This document shows positions 54,801 through 62,938 of a stretch of DNA of 64,000 nucleotides, piece by piece. How positions within the stretch are numbered: the stretch's first letter is position 1; each line of letters starts with the position of its first letter. Position numbers and translations under genes: made by a program. The notes below the pieces were generated by a model, which ran no database searches, was not told where the DNA came from, and saw nothing but the letters and a program-made list of their open reading frames with translations. This stretch comes from Streptococcus toyakuensis (GTDB taxonomy: Bacteria; Bacillota; Bacilli; Lactobacillales; Streptococcaceae), in contig NZ_AP024523.1 of the NCBI RefSeq assembly GCF_024346585.1, positions 629,001 to 693,000 of the forward strand. Reading direction: 5' to 3'.

Positions 54801-57673
54801 AAGCACAAGAAGTCTTGAACAAAGCGAATGTAACGCAAGCTGAAATTAACGCAGAAAAAGTCAAAGTAGAAACAGCGAAGAACGCATTAGATGGAACTGA
54901 GACAAATAAAGACGAACTTCAAACACTAGTAAATGAAGCAGCCAATAAAGCTACAAACGCGAAATACTACAATGCAGAGCAAGGTAAAAAAGATGCATAC
55001 GACCAAGCGATTACAAAAGCACAAGAAGTCTTGAACAAAGCGAATGTAACGCAAGCTGAAATTAACGCAGAAAAAGTCAAAGTAGAAACAGCGAAGAACG
55101 CATTAGATGGAACTGAGACAAATAAAGACGAACTTCAAACACTAGTAAATGAAGCAGCCAATAAAGCTACAAACGCGAAATACTACAATGCAGAGCAAGG
55201 TAAAAAAGATGCATACGACCAAGCGATTACAAAAGCACAAGAAGTCTTGAACAAAGCGAATGTAACGCAAGCTGAAATTAACGCAGAAAAAGTCAAAGTA
55301 GAAACAGCGAAGAACGCATTAGATGGAACTGAGACAAATAAAGACGAACTTCAAACACTAGTAAATGAAGCAGCCAATAAAGCTACAAACGCGAAATACT
55401 ACAATGCAGAGCAAGGTAAAAAAGATGCATACGACCAAGCGATTACAAAAGCACAAGAAGTCTTGAACAAAGCGAATGTAACGCAAGCTGAAATTAACGC
55501 AGAAAAAGTCAAAGTAGAAACAGCGAAGAACGCATTAGATGGAACTGAGACAAATAAAGACGAACTTCAAACACTAGTAAATGAAGCAGCCAATAAAGCT
55601 ACAAACGCGAAATACTACAATGCAGAGCAAGGTAAAAAAGATGCATACGACCAAGCGATTACAAAAGCACAAGAAGTCTTGAACAAAGCGAATGTAACGC
55701 AAGCTGAAATTAACGCAGAAAAAGTCAAAGTAGAAACAGCGAAGAACGCATTAGATGGAACTGAGACAAATAAAGACGAACTTCAAACACTAGTAAATGA
55801 AGCAGCCAATAAAGCTACAAACGCGAAATACTACAATGCAGAGCAAGGTAAAAAAGATGCATACGACCAAGCGATTACAAAAGCACAAGAAGTCTTGAAC
55901 AAAGCGAATGTAACGCAAGCTGAAATTAACGCAGAAAAAGTCAAAGTAGAAACAGCGAAGAACGCATTAGATGGAACTGAGACAAATAAAGACGAACTTC
56001 AAACACTAGTAAATGAAGCAGCCAATAAAGCTACAAACGCGAAATACTACAATGCAGAGCAAGGTAAAAAAGATGCATACGACCAAGCGATTACAAAAGC
56101 ACAAGAAGTCTTGAACAAAGCGAATGTAACGCAAGCTGAAATTAACGCAGAAAAAGTCAAAGTAGAAACAGCGAAGAACGCATTAGATGGAACTGAGACA
56201 AATAAAGATGAACTTCAAACACTAGTAAATGAAGCAGCCAATAAAGCTACAAACGCGAAATACTACAATGCAGAGCAAGGTAAAAAAGATGCATACGACC
56301 AAGCGATTACAAAAGCACAAGAAGTCTTGAACAAAGCGAATGTAACGCAAGCTGAAATTGACGGAGAAAAAGATAAAGTCGAAACAGCGAAGAACGCATT
56401 AGACGGAGCAGCGACAGACAAAGCACAACTAACGAATAATAATGACGTATTAAATGAGTTAATCTCAGAAGATCCAACAAACGGGAAAACTAAAGCAACA
56501 ATTGACGAATATAAAAAAGTAAAAGAAGAATCAGAAAAACTTTTAAAAGAAATAAAAAAAGTTATCGATAATAAAAATGCTTCACAAATTGAAGTTAACA
56601 AAGCTTTAGAAATTGTGGTTAAGGCAAAAGATTCTTTAGAAAATGCGAAAAAATCATTGTTAGATGCTGTAGAAGCTAGAGAAGTAGTTGAAACGATAGC
56701 AAATGAAAAAATTGCTAGCATTAAAGCAGATAAAAAACTTTCTGTTCAAGAAAAAGAAAAAGCAATTGACAGAGTTGACAGATTAAAGGAAAAAGCATTA
56801 GAGGAAATCGATAAGTCTAAAAAACAAACAGAAATCGATAAAGCTTTACGTACATTCCTATACCAAATAGATCAAGATTCATTAGTTTATGAACGACCAT
56901 CTTTTGACCTTGAAGCATTCATCCAATCATCTATTACTGGAGTAGTAACAGTTGAACGTGGAAAAGCGATTCGTCAAGCTGATGTCATTGCTAAACTAAA
57001 CTTACCAGAGAATGTTACGGTCATTAGCATAGATTTACCGGATACAAATACATTAGGAGACAAGTTTGCTAAAGTAACTTTAAGATTAGCAGATGGAAAA
57101 GAAATAACTGTAAAAGTACCGGTTAGAGTTGTTGCTTCACAAAGTGGGGAGTCTAAACCAGAAACTTCTCTTCCAGATTATGGTAGAAATAACGGATCAA
57201 CTAACACTGCTGCAAAAGTGGATAAAGCGAAGTTAGAAGGCGCTATTCGTCAATTAGATGAACTAATCATCCGAGAATCAGCTAAACTTGATGCAGAAAC
57301 TGCAAAAGAAGCGAATGCATTATCAGCAGATGCTAAGAAAGTATTTGCTAATGCAGACGCAAGTCAAGCAGAAGTGGATGCAATGATTAAACGTATCGAA
57401 GACTTCATGGCGAAAGTTGCTCTATCAACTGATCATACAAGCCCAGCTAAGGATCAAGCTGCTCAAACACCAGCTGTAGCTCCAGCTACAACTCAAGCAT
57501 CAGCAAATGCTAGTCAAACAGCATCAGCACAAGCAAATACACGTACAGTGGCTAAAGAATTGCCAAACACAGGTACAGTAGATTCTGTAGTATCTATGGT
57601 AGTAGCGGTCGCAAGTGCATTACTTGGTCTTGGCCTTGCAGGCCGTCGTCGTAAAGAAGACGAAGAAGCTTAA
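51821..57673 (+). CDS. Giant YSIRK/LPXTG surface protein with FIVAR repeats (Ebh/Embp-like)
   Basis: A 1950-residue wall-anchored protein. The signal peptide has the YSIRK-type motif RFSIRKFSMGAASVLLGS, with cleavage near VQAAEQ (about 42). After a low-complexity stretch and a helical unit comes a globular region (about 250-570) with FGGWKAVDGGKFAIARK, reminiscent of the SasC/Mrp/FmtB aggregation domain. Several diverged FIVAR helices follow, then nine near-identical 72-residue FIVAR repeats (YYNAEQGKKDAYDQAITKAQ), further helices, a Rib-like beta unit (about 1705-1775) and LPNTG with hydrophobic tail and RRRKEDEEA. Such proteins bind fibronectin or promote aggregation in staphylococci; the ligand here is unknown. 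The start is ATG 51821 behind AAAGGT. The gene lies between nagB and rpsU. Confidence 0.9.
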   Translation: MKQFKFNERQRFSIRKFSMGAASVLLGSVFFAVSSVEDVQAAEQSQNVVGVNENKQTPDPVILSNSSTTGVSTEETNTSVSATNVENKPEGDVVGSSKETLNKTALTKLIEDIDGKFTNGKYASKTEDSVNQLKTALDEARSVLNNAKTQEELTRAYNKLVTATTQLKIKPEEKKEAAAVDTTNGKATVGIKATNTEKATESNSIPNSGSKDERNGKALDTNNPFRTDASTTTTDTDSAANQTYTAPAENADLGTLVEKLKGLDSTVENNTKLSQNMDSLGDSKEVAKGAVKEIDEFGGWKAVDGGKFAIARKTEEDVYPLETINSTLNDTVWLQEQALDRRTEYTLLLSKSITRKNRNEAAWDSSAYQPTRVASGVTKNVAGYNGIEKTFTAYSTLYGSDVVVKFKPGYLGDSDGFKANYKVQVYSITGNQEKLVYETTFDPSKDANDAQKIVTKATDGKNNSKIQISNTPNSTTIDSGVDHTRRVDFIGKSAAEKLMAKPGNKPNGAAGTFTSKPIALPKGADHYKVRISLANQNRTGMSYQAWDEKYSLPVTGIDFSIAQDTSNVAKNLLQRIYNKLKATESADTDGKTNETKAAYLAELEKVKTLVTSTDVKKTAEYKEALESTLSKQLALRVDKTELRNSKEALSTLVTATDPTPGKTADSATAYNAAKQEAIKAIEAAKTVIDNENATVAEVRDTLETVNAKQKALQRAEDGLIEAATADEKAKLKADSEALKKADTRGKTPNSIDEYNKEFKKFEQDFNSIKTEVSNIIAKGNNATKAEVDTALSKVAEIKTKLDTAAGLLVDKGNKTELEKVVREESAVKGNFKYYNTDKTKRDAYDSAITKGNIVIKDPNATQAQVNAALRAITEAKAALNGTETNKDELQTLVNEAANKATNAKYYNAEQGKKDAYDQAITKAQEVLNKANVTQAEINAEKVKVETAKNALDGTETNKDELQTLVNEAANKATNAKYYNAEQGKKDAYDQAITKAQEVLNKANVTQAEINAEKVKVETAKNALDGTETNKDELQTLVNEAANKATNAKYYNAEQGKKDAYDQAITKAQEVLNKANVTQAEINAEKVKVETAKNALDGTETNKDELQTLVNEAANKATNAKYYNAEQGKKDAYDQAITKAQEVLNKANVTQAEINAEKVKVETAKNALDGTETNKDELQTLVNEAANKATNAKYYNAEQGKKDAYDQAITKAQEVLNKANVTQAEINAEKVKVETAKNALDGTETNKDELQTLVNEAANKATNAKYYNAEQGKKDAYDQAITKAQEVLNKANVTQAEINAEKVKVETAKNALDGTETNKDELQTLVNEAANKATNAKYYNAEQGKKDAYDQAITKAQEVLNKANVTQAEINAEKVKVETAKNALDGTETNKDELQTLVNEAANKATNAKYYNAEQGKKDAYDQAITKAQEVLNKANVTQAEINAEKVKVETAKNALDGTETNKDELQTLVNEAANKATNAKYYNAEQGKKDAYDQAITKAQEVLNKANVTQAEIDGEKDKVETAKNALDGAATDKAQLTNNNDVLNELISEDPTNGKTKATIDEYKKVKEESEKLLKEIKKVIDNKNASQIEVNKALEIVVKAKDSLENAKKSLLDAVEAREVVETIANEKIASIKADKKLSVQEKEKAIDRVDRLKEKALEEIDKSKKQTEIDKALRTFLYQIDQDSLVYERPSFDLEAFIQSSITGVVTVERGKAIRQADVIAKLNLPENVTVISIDLPDTNTLGDKFAKVTLRLADGKEITVKVPVRVVASQSGESKPETSLPDYGRNNGSTNTAAKVDKAKLEGAIRQLDELIIRESAKLDAETAKEANALSADAKKVFANADASQAEVDAMIKRIEDFMAKVALSTDHTSPAKDQAAQTPAVAPATTQASANASQTASAQANTRTVAKELPNTGTVDSVVSMVVAVASALLGLGLAGRRRKEDEEA
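54461..56404 (+). repeat. Nine tandem 216-bp repeats (FIVAR units)
   Basis: Units start at 54461, 54677, 54893, 55109, 55325, 55541, 55757, 55973 and 56189. The first eight show no difference that I can see at DNA level. The ninth differs by GAC to GAT near its start and by changes near its end (GACGGAGAAAAAGATAAAG). This points to very recent expansion and easy copy-number change. Confidence 0.95.
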
Positions 57674-57705
57674 TTGGTAGATTGTTTGATAAACATCAGA
57701 TGATA

Positions 57706-57857
57706 ATACTCAATGAAAATCAAATAGCAAACTAGGAAGCTAGCCACAGGCTACTCAAAACAGTGTTTTGAGGTTACAGATAGAACTGACGAAGTCAGTA
57801 ACATATACCTACGGCAAGGCGAAGCTGACGTGGTTTGAAGAGATTTTCGAAGAGTAT
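57706..57857 (-). repeat. BOX element (A-B-C), reverse orientation
   Basis: Reads ATACTCAATGAAAATCAAAT at its left edge and ends TTTTCGAAGAGTAT, the reverse complement of the other two BOX elements. boxB hairpin ACTGACGAAGTCAGT is present. It lies 32 bp after the FIVAR protein gene. Confidence 0.93.
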
Positions 57858-57861
57858 AAGT

Positions 57862-58036
57862 CCGATTTTCAAAGCTTAAACAAGTACCTCTCATAAGAAT
57901 TCTCCTAGTAGGAAGGCGCTACAACCAAAGAAATCCTCTGATATCTTCTTTTAGACATATGATCTATCCCTTTAATGAGTGACCATATTCTCGATAAAAA
58001 TAAGTACTGAATCCTGTTTCATCAATATAAACAGGT
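57862..58036 (-). pseudogene. IS630-family transposase remnant
   Basis: Read from 58036 leftward the frame gives VYIDETGFSTYFYREYGHSL, the DETG/REYG block of the IS630-Spn1-type DDE transposase. A frame change then leads into MSKRRYQRISLVVA, followed by stops. Only about 55 codons remain and both ends of the element are lost. Confidence 0.8.
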
Positions 58037-58042
58037 GCTAAG

Positions 58043-58076
58043 CGCTTTCAACTCTTGTATAAATGGCAGAAAAAAT
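58043..58076 (+). repeat. 34-bp direct repeat flanking the FIVAR surface protein, right copy
   Basis: Partner of 51370-51403. It directly precedes the rpsU promoter region, so the left copy next to nagB probably marks where the two sides of one ancestral intergenic region were pulled apart. Confidence 0.8.
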
Positions 58077-58098
58077 CAAAATTAAATCGCATTTTTGC

Positions 58099-58127
58099 TT
58101 GACAATTATTCCTTTTACGTGTAGAAT
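58099..58127 (+). promoter_or_regulatory. rpsU promoter
   Basis: TTGACA (58099-58104), a 17-nt spacer and TAGAAT (58122-58127). The ribosome site GAAGGGAG precedes the ATG at 58162. Confidence 0.75.
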
Positions 58128-58161
58128 AAAATAGATATTGAACTTGAAGGGAGTGAAAAAA

Positions 58162-58338
58162 ATGTCTAAAACAGTAGTACGTAAGAATGAATCTCTTGAC
58201 GACGCACTTCGTCGTTTCAAACGTGCGGTTACTAAAGCTGGTACTCTTCAAGAAACACGCAAACGTGAATTCTATGAAAAACCTTCTGTAAAACGTAAAC
58301 GTAAATCAGAAGCAGCTCGTAAACGTAAAAAATTCTAA
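58162..58338 (+). CDS. rpsU: 30S ribosomal protein S21
   Basis: A 58-residue, very basic protein of the small ribosomal subunit, involved in selecting mRNA through the anti-SD region. The sequence [20 protein letters not shown] and the Lys/Arg-rich tail are diagnostic. The start at 58162 is set by the ribosome site; upstream in-frame codons belong to the leader. Own promoter and terminator. Confidence 0.97.
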
Positions 58339-58347
58339 TTAGAAATG

Positions 58348-58379
58348 AAAGGCTAGAGAAATCTAGTCCTTTTTCTTTT
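58348..58379 (+). terminator. rpsU terminator
   Basis: AAAGGCTAGA pairs with TCTAGTCCTTT (one mismatch) around GAAA, followed by TTTCTTTT. Confidence 0.85.
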
Positions 58380-58429
58380 AAATAAATACTCCAAAGCCTG
58401 CAAAAATCTCAAATATCCTCTTACAATTT

Positions 58430-58463
58430 GATATAATAGTAAAAAGAACTCGATTGAAGGAGG
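58430..58463 (+). promoter_or_regulatory. hprK operon promoter and ribosome site
   Basis: Extended -10 TG-A-TATAAT (58430-58438), then GAAGGAGG (58456-58463). GGAGG lies 5 nt before the ATG at 58469. Confidence 0.65.
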
Positions 58464-58468
58464 AAATG

Positions 58469-59404
58469 ATGTCGGTTTTAGTAAAAGAAGTGATTGAAAA
58501 GCTCAGACTAGACATTGTCTATGGCGAACCAGAATTGCTTGAAAAGGAAATCAATATAGCAGATATTACGCGACCTGGTCTTGAAATGACAGGCTACTTT
58601 GACTACTATACGCCAGAGCGGATTCAACTTTTGGGAATGAAGGAGTGGTCTTATCTGATCAGCATGCCTTCTAATAGCCGTTATGAAGTTTTGAAAAAAA
58701 TGTTTCTACCTGAGACACCTGCGGTCATTGTTGCCCGTGGTTTGGTGGTTCCTGAGGAGATGTTAAAGGCTGCTAGAGAATGTAAGATTGCTATTTTAAC
58801 CAGCCGTACGGCAACCAGTCGTTTATCTGGAGAGTTATCTAGTTATCTGGATTCTCGTTTGGCAGAACGGACTAGTGTGCACGGTGTCTTGATGGATATC
58901 TATGGGATGGGTGTATTGATTCAGGGAGATAGTGGAATCGGTAAGAGTGAGACAGGTCTGGAGCTTGTCAAACGTGGTCACCGTTTGGTAGCTGATGACC
59001 GGGTCGATATCTTTGCCAAGGACGAGATTACTCTCTGGGGTGAACCAGCTGAAATTTTGAAACACTTGATTGAAATTCGTGGGGTTGGGATTATTGATGT
59101 CATGAGCCTCTACGGTGCCAGTGCTGTCAAGGATTCTTCACAGGTTCAGCTTGCTGTCTATTTGGAAAATTACGATACGCATAAGACCTTTGATCGTCTG
59201 GGAAACAATGCAGAGGAACTTGAAATTTCTGGCGTAGCCATTCCTCGTATTCGTATTCCAGTTAAAACAGGTCGTAATATCTCTGTCGTGATTGAGGCTG
59301 CTGCCATGAATTATCGTGCAAAGGAAATGGGCTTTGATGCGACTCGTTTGTTCGAAGAACGCTTGACAAATCTCATCGCTCGAAATGAGGTGCAAAATGC
59401 TTGA
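58469..59404 (+). CDS. hprK: HPr kinase/phosphorylase HprK
   Basis: A 311-residue bifunctional enzyme that phosphorylates HPr of the PTS at Ser46 using ATP and reverses this with phosphate, giving P-Ser-HPr for CcpA-mediated catabolite control. P-loop GDSGIGKS (153-160), the HPrK signature [15 protein letters not shown], and VADDRVDI are present. The start is ATG 58469; the ATG at 58466 and TTG at 58454 are too close to or upstream of the ribosome site. It overlaps lgt by 8 nt. Confidence 0.96.
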   Translation: MSVLVKEVIEKLRLDIVYGEPELLEKEINIADITRPGLEMTGYFDYYTPERIQLLGMKEWSYLISMPSNSRYEVLKKMFLPETPAVIVARGLVVPEEMLKAARECKIAILTSRTATSRLSGELSSYLDSRLAERTSVHGVLMDIYGMGVLIQGDSGIGKSETGLELVKRGHRLVADDRVDIFAKDEITLWGEPAEILKHLIEIRGVGIIDVMSLYGASAVKDSSQVQLAVYLENYDTHKTFDRLGNNAEELEISGVAIPRIRIPVKTGRNISVVIEAAAMNYRAKEMGFDATRLFEERLTNLIARNEVQNA

Positions 59405-60185
59405 TCCAATTGCTATTCAACTAGGACCCCTAGCCATTCGTTGGTATGCCTTGTGTATTGTGACAGGCTTAATTCTTGCGGTTTATTTGACCATGAAAGA
59501 AGCGCCTAGAAAGAAGATCATACCAGACGATATTTTAGATTTTATCTTAGTAGCCTTTCCCTTGGCTATTTTAGGAGCTCGTCTCTACTATGTCATTTTC
59601 CGTTTTGATTACTATAGTCAGAATGTAGGAGAAATTTTTGCCATTTGGAATGGTGGTTTGGCCATTTACGGTGGTTTGATAACTGGGGCTCTTGTTCTGT
59701 ATATTTTTGCTGATCGTAAACTCATCAATACTTGGGATTTCCTAGATATTGCAGCGCCTAGCGTTATGATTGCCCAAAGTTTGGGTCGCTGGGGCAATTT
59801 CTTTAACCAAGAAGCTTATGGTGCAGCAGTGGATAATCTGAATTATCTACCTGCCTTTATCCGTGACCAGATGTATATTGAGGGGAGCTACCGTCAACCG
59901 ACTTTCCTTTATGAGTCTCTATGGAATCTGCTTGGCTTTGCCTTGATTTTGATATTCAGAAGAAAATGGAAGAGTCTCAGACGAGGTCATATCACTGCTT
60001 TCTACTTGATTTGGTATGGTTTCGGTCGTATGGTTATTGAAGGTATGCGAACAGATAGTCTCATGTTCTTTGGCCTTCGGGTATCGCAATGGCTATCAGT
60101 TGTCCTTATCGGACTGGGTATTTTTATCATTCTTTACCAAAATCGAAAGAAGGCCCCTTACTATATTACGGAGGAGGAAAACTAA
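59397..60185 (+). CDS. lgt: Prolipoprotein diacylglyceryl transferase Lgt
   Basis: A 262-residue membrane enzyme that moves a diacylglyceryl group from phosphatidylglycerol to the lipobox cysteine of prolipoproteins. Seven helices are expected. The Lgt signature [13 protein letters not shown] is present (about 130-142), together with GLAIYGGLI and [20 protein letters not shown] 59397 is used since it lies behind GAGGTG. The overlap with hprK indicates one operon. Confidence 0.96.
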   Translation: MLDPIAIQLGPLAIRWYALCIVTGLILAVYLTMKEAPRKKIIPDDILDFILVAFPLAILGARLYYVIFRFDYYSQNVGEIFAIWNGGLAIYGGLITGALVLYIFADRKLINTWDFLDIAAPSVMIAQSLGRWGNFFNQEAYGAAVDNLNYLPAFIRDQMYIEGSYRQPTFLYESLWNLLGFALILIFRRKWKSLRRGHITAFYLIWYGFGRMVIEGMRTDSLMFFGLRVSQWLSVVLIGLGIFIILYQNRKKAPYYITEEEN

Positions 60186-60569
60186 ATGTTAGAAGTCGCA
60201 TATATTCTTGTAGCCCTTGCTTTGATTGTCTTTTTGGTCTATCTAATCATTACTGTACAAAAGCTTGGCCGTGTTATCGATGAAACAGAGAAGACGATTA
60301 AAACCTTGACTTCAGATGTGGATGTGACCTTGCATCATACCAATGAATTGCTGGCTAAGGTCAATGTCTTGGCAGATGATATCAATGTCAAGGTGGCAAC
60401 GATTGATCCACTCTTTAGTGCTGTTGCAGATTTATCTCTATCTGTTTCAGATCTTAATGACCATGCGCGTGTCTTGAGCAAGAAAGCTTCCTCAGCTGGT
60501 TCAAAAACACTCAAGACTGGTGCAAGTTTGTCAGCTCTTCGTCTTGCAAGTAAATTTTTAAAAAAGTAA
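60186..60569 (+). CDS. DUF948 domain-containing membrane protein
   Basis: A 127-residue protein: an N-terminal transmembrane helix (about 3-24) followed by a long amphipathic helical region, the DUF948 layout. It starts directly after the lgt stop behind GGAGGAGG. Function unknown. Its neighbour encodes a YtxH-type protein, a pairing common in Firmicutes and often seen near envelope or stress genes. Confidence 0.85.
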   Translation: MLEVAYILVALALIVFLVYLIITVQKLGRVIDETEKTIKTLTSDVDVTLHHTNELLAKVNVLADDINVKVATIDPLFSAVADLSLSVSDLNDHARVLSKKASSAGSKTLKTGASLSALRLASKFLKK

Positions 60570-60584
60570 AAAAGGAGAATTCTT

Positions 60585-60974
60585 ATGGGTAAACTATCCT
60601 CAATCCTTTTAGGAACCGTTTCAGGTGCAGCTCTTGCCTTGTTTTTAACAAGCGACAAGGGCAAACAAGTTTGCAGTCAGGCTCAAGATTTTCTAGATGA
60701 TTTGAGAGAAGATCCGGAGTATGCCAAGGAGCAGGTCTGTGAAAAACTGACAGAAGTCAAGGAGCAGGCTACAGATTTTGTTCTTAAAACTAAAGAACAG
60801 GTTGAGTCAGGTGAAATCACTGTGGACAGTGTCCTTGCTCAAGCCAAATCATGTGCTCGTCAAGCGACAGAAGCATCAAAAGATCGCTTCAATAATCTCA
60901 AGGAGCAATGGCAAGAAAAGGCCGAAACTCTTGATGAATCAGAAGAGATTGTTATTGACATAACAGAAGAATAA
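60585..60974 (+). CDS. YtxH domain-containing protein
   Basis: A 129-residue protein with the Gly/Ala-rich N-terminal helix of YtxH proteins (LGTVSGAALALFLTSDKGK), then long charged helices, probably coiled coil, ending in an acidic tail. AAAGGAG precedes the ATG. It closes the hprK-lgt-DUF948-ytxH operon, and a strong terminator follows. Confidence 0.85.
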   Translation: MGKLSSILLGTVSGAALALFLTSDKGKQVCSQAQDFLDDLREDPEYAKEQVCEKLTEVKEQATDFVLKTKEQVESGEITVDSVLAQAKSCARQATEASKDRFNNLKEQWQEKAETLDESEEIVIDITEE

Positions 60975-60977
60975 ACC

Positions 60978-61027
60978 ATCACCATCTCTGGACGGACTAT
61001 GTATCTGGGGATGGTGATTTTTTTCTC
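60978..61027 (+). terminator. Terminator of the hprK operon
   Basis: ATCACCATC pairs perfectly with GATGGTGAT around a loop of about 23 nt, followed by TTTTTT. Confidence 0.85.
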
Positions 61028-61041
61028 CTAGCCTGTCTTTG

Positions 61042-61050
61042 TGGTATAAT
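61042..61050 (+). promoter_or_regulatory. Extended -10 promoter of hemW, predicted leaderless
   Basis: TG-G-TATAAT (61042-61050), then seven bases (AAGTACT) and the ATG of hemW at 61058. No ribosome-binding site. Confidence 0.7.
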
Positions 61051-61057
61051 AAGTACT

Positions 61058-62188
61058 ATGCAGAAAAAACCGACGTCAGCCTATGTGCACATCCCATTTT
61101 GTACCCAGATTTGTTATTATTGTGACTTTTCAAAAGTTTTTATCAAGAATCAGCCGGTAGATAGTTATTTGGAACATCTGTTAGAAGAGTTTCAATCTTA
61201 TGATATTCAAAAGTTGAGAACCCTCTATATCGGTGGTGGCACACCGACAGCTTTGTCAGCTTCTCAACTGGAGGTGTTATTGAAGGGCTTGATTAAAAAC
61301 TTGGACTTGTCTGTCTTAGAGGAGTTGACCATTGAAGCTAATCCAGGCGACTTGGATGCAGACAAGATAGCTGTTTTGAAAAACTCGGCTGTCAATCGTG
61401 TTTCGCTAGGTGTGCAGACCTTTGATGATAAGATGCTGAAAAAGATTGGGCGCAGTCATTTGGAGAAGGATATTTATGAAAATATCGATCGTCTGAAACT
61501 GGCTGGTTTTGACAATATCTCCATCGATTTGATCTATGCACTGCCTGGTCAGACCATGGAGCAAGTTAAGGAAAATGTGGCTAAGGCCATTGGACTTGAT
61601 ATTCCCCATATGAGTTTGTATAGCTTGATTTTAGAAAACCATACGGTTTTTATGAACCGTATGCGACGAGGGAAATTGCCTCTGCCTAAGGAGGAACTGG
61701 AAGCTGAGATGTTTGAGTACATCATCGCAGAGCTAGAGCGAGCTGGTTTTGAACATTATGAGATTTCCAATTTCTCCAAACCCGGTTTTGAAAGTCGCCA
61801 CAATCTCATGTACTGGGACAATGCTGAATACTATGGCATCGGTGCTGGGGCATCTGGTTATGTCAACGGAGTGCGCTATAAAAATCATGGTCCGATTCGT
61901 CATTATCTCAGTGCAGTTGAGGAAGGCAATGCTCGTATTACAGAAGAGCACCTGAGTCAAAAGGAGCAAATGGAAGAAGAAATGTTCCTAGGTCTCCGCA
62001 AGAAATCAGGGGTCTCTATGGCGCGATTTGAAGAAAAATTTGGACGGTCTTTCGATGGACTTTATGGAGAAATCGTCAGAGATTTGGTTCAACAAGGTCT
62101 CATGCAAATAGACGGTGATCGCGTGCGCATGACAAAAAGAGGTCTCTTTTTAGGAGACACCATAGCAGAACGATTTATTTTGGAGTAG
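61058..62188 (+). CDS. hemW: Radical SAM heme chaperone HemW-like protein
   Basis: A 376-residue radical SAM protein, once annotated as oxygen-independent coproporphyrinogen oxidase and now assigned to the HemW heme-chaperone group. Cluster cysteines Cys15, Cys19 and Cys22 are in HIPFCTQICYYCDF (CX3CX2C), followed by GGGTPTALS and a C-terminal winged-helix-like HemN_C domain. Mitis streptococci do not make heme, so the client here is open. It is the first gene of a run with the thioesterase and HAD genes. Predicted leaderless. Confidence 0.9.
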   Translation: MQKKPTSAYVHIPFCTQICYYCDFSKVFIKNQPVDSYLEHLLEEFQSYDIQKLRTLYIGGGTPTALSASQLEVLLKGLIKNLDLSVLEELTIEANPGDLDADKIAVLKNSAVNRVSLGVQTFDDKMLKKIGRSHLEKDIYENIDRLKLAGFDNISIDLIYALPGQTMEQVKENVAKAIGLDIPHMSLYSLILENHTVFMNRMRRGKLPLPKEELEAEMFEYIIAELERAGFEHYEISNFSKPGFESRHNLMYWDNAEYYGIGAGASGYVNGVRYKNHGPIRHYLSAVEEGNARITEEHLSQKEQMEEEMFLGLRKKSGVSMARFEEKFGRSFDGLYGEIVRDLVQQGLMQIDGDRVRMTKRGLFLGDTIAERFILE

Positions 62189-62192
62189 AATG

Positions 62193-62930
62193 ATGGGCTT
62201 AATTTATCAAATGAACATGAAAATTCCTTTTGATATGGCTGATATGAACGGTCATATCAAGCTTCCAGATGTGATTTTGCTATCCTTGCAAGTTTCAGGG
62301 ATGCAGTCTATTGAGTTGGGAGTTAGTGATAAGACTATTTTGGAAGACTATAATCTGGTCTGGATTATCACAGAATACGAAATTGAGGTGGTTCGTTTGC
62401 CTCGTTTTGCGGAAGAAATCACCATTGAAACGGAAGCTTTGAGCTACAATCGACTTTTTTGCTACCGTCGCTTTACCATTTATGATGAAGCGGGACAGGA
62501 CCTTATCCACATGATGGCGACCTTTGTTCTGATGGACCGAGATAGTCGAAAAGTTCATGCTGTCGAACCTGAGATTGTAGCTCCTTACCAGTCTGATTTT
62601 GATAAAAAGCTTATCCGCGGTCCAAAGTATGCAAATCTAGAAGAGCCAATCAGCAAGGATTACCATGTTCGTTTTTACGACTTGGATATGAATGGTCATG
62701 TCAATAACAGTAAGTATCTGGACTGGATTTTTGAGGTCATGGGAGCGGACTTTTTGACCCAATATATTCCCAAGAAAATCAACCTCAAGTATGTCAAGGA
62801 AGTTCGACCAGGTGGGGTGATTACATCGGCTGTTGAACGGACTGGACTGGAAAGCAAACATGAGATTACAAGCGACGGGGCTACCAATGCCCAAGCTATC
62901 ATCACTTGGCAAGAAATGAAGAAGGATTAG
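62193..62930 (+). CDS. Acyl-ACP thioesterase
   Basis: A 245-residue double-hotdog thioesterase of the FatA/B-like bacterial type (acyl-ACP thioesterase family). It releases fatty acids from ACP. The duplicated motif is seen in [12 protein letters not shown] and the catalytic region [19 protein letters not shown] with its Asn/His. ATG 62193 is chosen over 62190 since GGAG then lies 7 nt upstream. Only 4 nt separate it from hemW. Confidence 0.87.
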   Translation: MGLIYQMNMKIPFDMADMNGHIKLPDVILLSLQVSGMQSIELGVSDKTILEDYNLVWIITEYEIEVVRLPRFAEEITIETEALSYNRLFCYRRFTIYDEAGQDLIHMMATFVLMDRDSRKVHAVEPEIVAPYQSDFDKKLIRGPKYANLEEPISKDYHVRFYDLDMNGHVNNSKYLDWIFEVMGADFLTQYIPKKINLKYVKEVRPGGVITSAVERTGLESKHEITSDGATNAQAIITWQEMKKD

Positions 62931-62938
62931 AGAAAAAT

